Shown here one piece after another: positions 51,950 through 64,000 of a stretch of 64,000 bases of DNA. Position 1 is the stretch's first letter. Every line of letters starts with the position of its first letter. The stretch is from Aestuariimicrobium kwangyangense DSM 21549 (lineage in GTDB: Bacteria; Actinomycetota; Actinomycetes; Propionibacteriales; Propionibacteriaceae). The notes beneath the pieces are model-generated. The model worked only from the letters and a program-made list of their open reading frames with translations. It did no database searches and had not been told where the DNA came from. The stretch spans positions 1 to 64,000 of the forward strand of contig NZ_ATXE01000003.1 of NCBI RefSeq assembly GCF_000421525.1, given 5' to 3'. The translations under genes were made by a program, and so were the position numbers.

Positions 51950-52684
51950 TCAGCCTTGGGCTGCTCCAGTGGTGGTGGGCTGGTCCGAAGCACTGGGCAA
52001 CACGGCGCTGGGCACGATCACGTCCGTGGGGATCACCGTGGGCAACCCACCGATGGACGGACGGGTGCTGGTCGGGCTCGTCGAAGCCGTGGTGGGCTGC
52101 ACCGGCGGGGCGATGGTGCTCGAACGGGTGGCCGTGGGAGCGGTTGTCGTCCTGGTCGTCGTCGGAGCCTGCGGCCGGGAGGTCGTCGGCGGCACGTACT
52201 GAGTCGTCCGGGTCGCGCTGGTGGCTGGCGGCTGCGCGGTGGTGGTCACCTGGGAGGCGCTCGACGGGGCTGCTGAGGTCGCCGCCGGGGTCAGGGAACC
52301 CGCGGGGGTCGAGGACCGGGTCGTCACGGTGGCTGAGGAGGGGACAAGCGAGCTGGTGCTGGGGGACGAGACCGGGGTCGAGTCCTGCGGTGCGGACGAC
52401 TGGTTCTCGGCCGGCACGGCATCGAGCGCGACACTGGGCCGCAGCCAGGCAGGCTGGGCGCCGACGACGTAGCCCGAGGCGCACAACGCCACTCCCAGCA
52501 CCGCCACGCCCGCTCCGGCCTGCTGCCTCAGCCGCTTCGGCGACAGCCACAGGGCCAGTGCCGCCACGAGTGCGAGCAGGCCACCGGTGAACAGCGCGAA
52601 CCATGGCCCGGCGATGATGACGGCCACCAGCAGGTAGGCGACGACGAGTGGAATCACGAACTGGGGCTTCAGCAGCTTCTTCAC
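51950..52684 (-). CDS. Two-helix membrane protein with long Ser/Thr/Pro-rich tail
   Basis: 244 residues; not a recognised family. GTG at 52682-52684 is preferred because GGGAGGT lies about 4 bp upstream; the longer frame has no such site. Three closely spaced hydrophobic stretches lie in the first 85 residues (FVIPLVVAYLLVAVIIAG, ALFTGGLLALVAALALWL, AGVAVLGVALCASGYVV), followed by about 150 residues of Ser, Thr, Pro and Ala with little predicted structure. Such tails are often glycosylated or span the wall. Convergent with wecC and divergent from rpoB. Function unknown. Confidence 0.7.
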   Translation of the reverse strand: MKKLLKPQFVIPLVVAYLLVAVIIAGPWFALFTGGLLALVAALALWLSPKRLRQQAGAGVAVLGVALCASGYVVGAQPAWLRPSVALDAVPAENQSSAPQDSTPVSSPSTSSLVPSSATVTTRSSTPAGSLTPAATSAAPSSASQVTTTAQPPATSATRTTQYVPPTTSRPQAPTTTRTTTAPTATRSSTIAPPVQPTTASTSPTSTRPSIGGLPTVIPTDVIVPSAVLPSASDQPTTTGAAQG

Positions 52685-53153
52685 GGCACCTCCCGGGGCA
52701 GCGTCGGGGTGGGGGAGTGGACGACCACCGGGAGTGCCCACACCCGGCCGCATGATGGTAACCCGCCCGCCCGGCCTGCCCGGAATGGGGAGCGGCCACG
52801 CTCTGGTCGAGGTTGAGGGTTGCGGGCTGGACCGGCGGTGACGACAAGCCGGGTAGGGTGCTTGCCACCGCGCCCCCGAGGACTACCATGGACTGCGACG
52901 CGATGGTCGTCCGGTACGAACCCATGAGCCGCCTGTGACGGGCTCAGATCGAGGGCATCCGCACCGACTCCGATGTCGCGGTTCCCGACCGGGTTGCGTT
53001 TGACAGCCCGAGCCCCGCTGTGCGCTTTGCAAAGTTGCCGCGCACGGCGTATCGTGGTTGTTTGCCCCATCGCTGCCGACGACCCGTGATGCTTGACGCG
53101 GGACAGTTCTGCATGCACAGCACTACGTGTTGAGTTCTTGGAAGGACCGCATC
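52685..53153 (+). other. 469-bp intergenic region upstream of rpoB
   Basis: Separates the small membrane-protein gene from rpoB. It holds the rpoB promoter (53027-53055) and a leader of about 90 nt. No convincing gene, terminator or structured RNA was seen in 52685-53000. Confidence 0.6.
53027..53055 (+). promoter_or_regulatory. rpoB-rpoC promoter
   Basis: TTGCAA (53027-53032), 17 bp, TATCGT (53050-53055); predicted start near 53062, about 92 bp before the rpoB start codon. Gives rpoBC its own promoter, consistent with separation from rplJL. Predicted by eye. Confidence 0.6.
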
Positions 53154-56630
<3,477 letters not shown>

Positions 56631-56647
56631 GTTCTCAGCCGACCCGA

Positions 56648-56678
56648 CGCGGTCGTCCCCCTGGTGAGGACGACCGCG
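56648..56678 (+). terminator. Hairpin between rpoB and rpoC
   Basis: Perfect 11-bp stem CGCGGTCGTCC/GGACGACCGCG with a 9-nt loop, 17 bp after the rpoB stop. No T-run follows. It may be a partial terminator, an RNA-processing site or an mRNA stabiliser in the rpoB-rpoC transcript. Confidence 0.45.
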
Positions 56679-56763
56679 GCGGGCCCGGCAGGACCAGTCC
56701 AACCCCCAGAACTCAGACACATATTCAGCACCTGCGAAGAGCAGGGAAATGGAGACAACCACC

Positions 56764-60654
<3,891 letters not shown>

Positions 60655-60700
60655 TCGTCAGCCGGTGACCCGGTGAGGTCGCGATCCGGTGAGGTTGTGA

Positions 60701-60728
60701 GGGCCGCTCCACTTCGGTGGGGCGGCCC
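60701..60728 (+). terminator. GC-rich hairpin with UUCG tetraloop after rpoC
   Basis: 12-bp stem GGGCCGCTCCAC/GTGGGGCGGCCC with one G-T pair closed by TTCG. It is 47 bp after the rpoC stop and 91 bp before the next promoter; only TCGTCC follows, with no proper T-run, but the position supports termination of the rpoBC transcript. The rest of the 398-bp gap 60655-61052 holds the rpsL promoter and its leader. Confidence 0.65.
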
Positions 60729-60818
60729 TCGTCCGTTGGTGGGGGAGTGGCGGGCCGTGCACCACGGGCTGCCGTGCCGTCCAGCACGGGCTGCCGGAGC
60801 CCCCCGGGACCCCTGCTT

Positions 60819-60847
60819 TTGACCCTCGGGTGAGCGTGAACTAATCT
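60819..60847 (+). promoter_or_regulatory. rpsL-rpsG-fusA promoter
   Basis: TTGACC (60819-60824), 17 bp, TAATCT (60842-60847): close to consensus, giving a leader of about 200 nt before rpsL. Leader function was not identified. Predicted by eye. Confidence 0.7.
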
Positions 60848-61052
60848 TGGAGACTGTGCTCGGAGTTGCACGAGCATCTGTGCGTGCCCTGGCGTGGTAC
60901 CACCTTCTTGGTTGCACAAGGAGTGCTGGAACCTTTGCGGAGTTCGCACGGCATCCTGCTTGACGCCTGCCGCGGTGACGGTGGCCAGCGGTGGTTCGAA
61001 ACGGATGCAAGCCAGGGAACAACCTCAGGATCAACGAAAGAGATACCAGCCG

Positions 61053-61424
61053 GTGCCTACCATTCAGCAGCTGGTCCGCAAGGGCCGCAGTGACAAGGTC
61101 AGCAAGAACAAGACCGCTGCGCTCAAGGGCTCGCCCCAGCGTCGCGGCGTGTGCACGCGTGTGTACACCACCACCCCCAAGAAGCCGAACTCCGCTCTGC
61201 GCAAGGTCGCCCGTGTGCGCCTGTCGTCAGGTGTCGAGGTGACCGCCTACATCCCAGGCGTCGGGCACAACCTGCAGGAGCACTCGATGGTGCTCGTCCG
61301 CGGAGGCCGTGTGCGCGACCTGCCCGGTGTCCGCTACAAGATCATTCGCGGCTCGCTCGACACCCAGGGTGTCAAGAACCGCAAGCAGGCTCGCAGCCGC
61401 TACGGCGCGAAGAAGGAGAAGTAA
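61053..61424 (+). CDS. rpsL: 30S ribosomal protein S12
   Basis: 123 residues. GTG at 61053 gives the standard [11 protein letters not shown] start; the longer frame runs into the leader. Decoding-centre protein. [20 protein letters not shown] includes the wild-type Lys at the streptomycin position (K43 type) and [28 protein letters not shown] the second streptomycin-related loop. GAAAGAGA lies about 8 bp upstream. Its stop (TAA) shares one base with the rpsG start (TAATG). Confidence 0.98.
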   Translation: MPTIQQLVRKGRSDKVSKNKTAALKGSPQRRGVCTRVYTTTPKKPNSALRKVARVRLSSGVEVTAYIPGVGHNLQEHSMVLVRGGRVRDLPGVRYKIIRGSLDTQGVKNRKQARSRYGAKKEK

Positions 61425-61894
61425 TGCCTCGCAAGGGTCCGGCGCCGAAGCGCCCGGTCATGGTCGACCCCGTCTACGGGTCGCCCGTTGTCTCCCAGCT
61501 GGTGAGCAAGGTGCTCCTCGATGGCAAGAAGACCATCGCCCAGGACATCGTGTACACCGCCCTCGAGGGCTGCCGCACCAAGAACGGTGTCGATCCCGTG
61601 CAGACCTTGAAGAAGGCGCTCGACAACATCAAGCCCTCCGTCGAGGTCAAGAGCCGCCGCGTCGGTGGTGCCACCTACCAGGTGCCGATCGACGTGAAGC
61701 CGGCCCGTGCCACCACGCTGTCGATGCGTTGGCTGGTCAGCTTCAGCCGCGCCCGTCGCGAGAAGACGATGGCCGAGCGCCTCATGAACGAGATCCTCGA
61801 CGCCAGCAATGGCCTGGGCGCCGCCGTCAAGCGCCGCGAGGACACGCACAAGATGGCAGACGCCAACCGCGCCTTCGCGCACTACCGCTGGTGA
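61424..61894 (+). CDS. rpsG: 30S ribosomal protein S7
   Basis: 156 residues, normal length. ATG at 61424 overlaps the rpsL stop by one base, with GAAGGAG upstream inside rpsL. Landmarks: [78 protein letters not shown] and [21 protein letters not shown]. Nucleates the 30S head and binds the E-site region. Coupled to rpsL; fusA follows after 113 bp. Confidence 0.98.
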   Translation: MPRKGPAPKRPVMVDPVYGSPVVSQLVSKVLLDGKKTIAQDIVYTALEGCRTKNGVDPVQTLKKALDNIKPSVEVKSRRVGGATYQVPIDVKPARATTLSMRWLVSFSRARREKTMAERLMNEILDASNGLGAAVKRREDTHKMADANRAFAHYRW

Positions 61895-61900
61895 TCCGCC

Positions 61901-61930
61901 GCCCCCTCGTCCTTCGCGGGACGAGGGGGC
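61901..61930 (+). terminator. Hairpin between rpsG and fusA
   Basis: Perfect 12-bp stem GCCCCCTCGTCC/GGACGAGGGGGC with a 6-nt loop, 6 bp after the rpsG stop and without a T-run. Probably an attenuating or processing hairpin that sets fusA expression relative to rpsLG. The small spacer after it holds the fusA ribosome site. Confidence 0.5.
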
Positions 61931-62007
61931 GCACCCCCGCTCGGGCACAGAAGCGCCGGGCACTCATGACATTCCGAGTCCCACAATTGAGATTGAGGTA
62001 GAGGCCA

Positions 62008-64000
62008 ATGGCCACCACTGACCTGGGCAAAGTTCGCAACATCGGCATCATGGCGCACATCGATGCCGGCAAGACCACCACCACCGAGCGCATCCTGTTC
62101 TACACCGGCATCACCTACAAGATCGGTGAGGTGCACGACGGCGCCGCCACCATGGACTGGATGGAGCAGGAGCAGGAGCGTGGCATCACGATCACCTCCG
62201 CTGCCACCACCTGTTTCTGGCACGACCACCAGATCAACATCATCGACACCCCCGGTCACGTCGACTTCACCGTCGAGGTGGAGCGTTCGCTCCGCGTTCT
62301 CGACGGTGCCGTCGCGGTGTTCGACGGTGTCGCAGGTGTCGAGCCCCAGTCGATGACCGTGTGGCGTCAGGCGTCGAAGTACAAGGTGCCCCGCATCTGC
62401 TACGTCAACAAGCTCGACCGCACCGGTGCCTCGTTCGACCACTGCCTCAAGACCATCCGCGAGCGCCTGCAGGCGACCCCGCTGGTGCTGCAGCTGCCGA
62501 TCGGTGCCGAGTCGCACTTCATCGGTGTCGTCGACCTGCTGGGCATGCGCGCGCTGACCTGGCGCGGTGAGACCAAGATCGGTGAGGACTACGCCGTCGA
62601 GGAGATCCCCGCCGACATGCTCGAGGCCGCCGAGGCCGCTCGCGAGGAGCTCATCCACACCCTCGCCGACCACGACGACGAGTTCGCCGAGCTGTGGCTC
62701 GAGCGTGAGGACAGCGGTGAGGAGTTCACCGTCCTCGAGCTCAAGCACGCCATCCGCCGCTGTGTGCTGGCCAACAAGGCCAACGCCGTGGTCTGTGGCT
62801 CGTCGTTCAAGAACAAGGGCGTCCAGCCCCTGCTCGACGCCGTCATCGACTACCTGCCGGCCCCCACCGACGTCCCCGCCATCGACGGCTTCAAGCCCGG
62901 TGACGAGTCCGTCGAGCTGCACCGCAAGCCGCAGGACAGCGAGCCCCTGTCGGTGCTGGCGTTCAAGATTGCCGCCGATCCCCACCTGGGCCGGTTGACC
63001 TTCGTCCGCGTCTACTCGGGACGACTCGAGGCCGGCGCCCAGGTGCTGAACTCGACCAAGGGCAAGAAGGAGCGCATCGGGAAGATCTACCAGATGCACG
63101 CCAACAAGCGTGAGGAGATCGACTCGATCGGCGCCGGCATGATCTGCGCCGTGATGGGCCTGAAGGACACCACCACCGGTGAGACCCTGTGCGACCCCGC
63201 CAACCCGATCGTGCTGGAGTCGATGGAGTTCCCGGCCCCGGTGATCGAGCAGGCCATCGAGCCGAAGACCAAGTCCGACCAGGAGAAGCTGGGCATGGCG
63301 ATCCAGCGCCTGGCCGAGGAGGACCCGACCTTCCGCGTCCACACCGACGAGGAGACCGGGCAGACCATCATCGCCGGCATGGGCGAGTTGCACCTCGAGA
63401 TCCTGATCGACCGCATGAAGCGCGAGTTCAAGGTCGAGGCCAACATCGGCAAGCCGCAGGTGGCCTACCGCGAGACCCTGCGTCGGGCGGTGCAGAAGGT
63501 GGAGTACACCCACAAGAAGCAGTCCGGTGGTTCGGGCCAGTACGGCCGCGTCATCATCGACCTCGAGCCCCAGCCCGCGGGCACCGGCTACGAGTTCGTC
63601 AACGCCGTCACTGGTGGACGCATCCCTCGTGAGTACATCCCCGCCGTCGACGCCGGCATCAAGGACGCCATGCAGTTCGGTGTGCTGGCCGGCTACCCCG
63701 TGGAAGACATCAAGGTCACCCTGACCGACGGTGCCTACCACGACGTCGACTCCTCGGAACTCGCCTTCAAGATCGCCGGTTCGATGGCGTTCAAGGAGGC
63801 CGCGCGCAAGGCCGATCCGGCCCTGCTCGAGCCCATGATGGCCGTCGAGGTCACCACTCCCGAGGACTACCTGGGCACCGTCATCGGTGACCTGAACGGT
63901 CGTCGCGGACACATCCAGTCCATGGACGAGCTGCACGGCAACCGCGTCGTGCACGCGCTCGTGCCGCTGTCGGAGATGTTCGGCTACGTGGGTGACCTGA
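62008..64000 (+). CDS. fusA: Elongation factor G (C-terminus beyond window)
   Basis: 664 residues visible of about 700; the frame is open at the window end. ATG 62008 follows GTAGAGG. GTPase motifs: [20 protein letters not shown] (G1), [14 protein letters not shown] (G2), [19 protein letters not shown] (G3) and [13 protein letters not shown] (G4). Later domains show [32 protein letters not shown] and [20 protein letters not shown]. Catalyses translocation and ribosome recycling. Last visible gene of the str operon; tuf would be expected next. Confidence 0.99.
   Translation, partial: MATTDLGKVRNIGIMAHIDAGKTTTTERILFYTGITYKIGEVHDGAATMDWMEQEQERGITITSAATTCFWHDHQINIIDTPGHVDFTVEVERSLRVLDGAVAVFDGVAGVEPQSMTVWRQASKYKVPRICYVNKLDRTGASFDHCLKTIRERLQATPLVLQLPIGAESHFIGVVDLLGMRALTWRGETKIGEDYAVEEIPADMLEAAEAAREELIHTLADHDDEFAELWLEREDSGEEFTVLELKHAIRRCVLANKANAVVCGSSFKNKGVQPLLDAVIDYLPAPTDVPAIDGFKPGDESVELHRKPQDSEPLSVLAFKIAADPHLGRLTFVRVYSGRLEAGAQVLNSTKGKKERIGKIYQMHANKREEIDSIGAGMICAVMGLKDTTTGETLCDPANPIVLESMEFPAPVIEQAIEPKTKSDQEKLGMAIQRLAEEDPTFRVHTDEETGQTIIAGMGELHLEILIDRMKREFKVEANIGKPQVAYRETLRRAVQKVEYTHKKQSGGSGQYGRVIIDLEPQPAGTGYEFVNAVTGGRIPREYIPAVDAGIKDAMQFGVLAGYPVEDIKVTLTDGAYHDVDSSELAFKIAGSMAFKEAARKADPALLEPMMAVEVTTPEDYLGTVIGDLNGRRGHIQSMDELHGNRVVHALVPLSEMFGYVGDL

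Noticed and set aside
53000-53005. Perfect TTGACA upstream of rpoB as the -35 element
   Set aside because: No acceptable -10 lies 16-18 bp downstream; TTGCAA-17-TATCGT just after it is better.
20428-53153. Mobile-element origin of the polysaccharide block
   Set aside because: No integrase, transposase, tRNA attachment site or flanking direct repeat was seen; the unusual position alone does not prove transfer by a mobile element.
61882-63954. 690-residue minus-strand frame opposite fusA
   Set aside because: Antisense shadow of EF-G with the same skewed composition.

Overview
High-GC DNA from an actinobacterium. GTG and TTG starts are frequent, and the core proteins (RpoB, RpoC, EF-G, S12, S7, L10, L7/L12) are of actinobacterial type; Propionibacteriales is plausible but not secure from sequence alone. 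The window joins the conserved rplJL / rpoBC / rpsL-rpsG-fusA ribosomal-transcription block to about 50 kb of extracellular-polysaccharide and cell-surface genes. No transposase, integrase, tRNA, rRNA or CRISPR array was seen.

Layout. (1) 1-6465, minus strand: a GT2 glycosyltransferase, a membrane-anchored Ser/Thr-rich protein, and a giant secreted beta-propeller/LamG/PKD protein cut by the window start. (2) 6631-16470, plus strand: a glycan operon with a GT4, a GT39-like membrane transferase, two TagD-like nucleotidyltransferases (the first with a broken signature), a DUF1972-type GT4, a GT2-GT4 fusion, a CDP-alcohol phosphotransferase, rfbB and rfbA. (3) 16483-20427, minus strand: a NlpC/P60 wall hydrolase and a secreted beta-propeller protein. 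(4) 20526-21890: rplJ-rplL with promoter, L10-type leader, attenuator and downstream hairpin. (5) 22071-38455, mainly plus strand: a FkbM methyltransferase with a long coiled coil, large modular glycosyltransferases, a heparinase II/III-like gene in reverse orientation, DUF6270-like proteins, wecB and a second beta-propeller paralogue. (6) 50498 down to 38503, minus strand: a tightly overlapping operon of two GT4 enzymes, an ABC-2 permease, its ATPase, a 1521-residue multi-domain glycosyltransferase and a heparinase/hydrolase fusion. (7) wecC and a small membrane protein. (8) 53027-64000: rpoB, rpoC, rpsL, rpsG and the start of fusA, with clear promoters before rpoB and rpsL.

How it fits together. 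WecB and WecC would make UDP-ManNAcA, and RfbA/RfbB the dTDP-4-keto-6-deoxyglucose precursor (no rmlC or rmlD in view). The modular glycosyltransferases would build a uronic-acid-containing glycan, and the ABC pair would export it. Two heparinase-fold proteins without signal peptides, two DUF6270-like proteins and two secreted beta-propeller paralogues are the unexplained parts. Polysaccharide genes lie on both sides of rplJL and separate rplL from rpoB, which are normally adjacent. Roles for the non-housekeeping genes are inferred from recognised motifs and context, without database searches.
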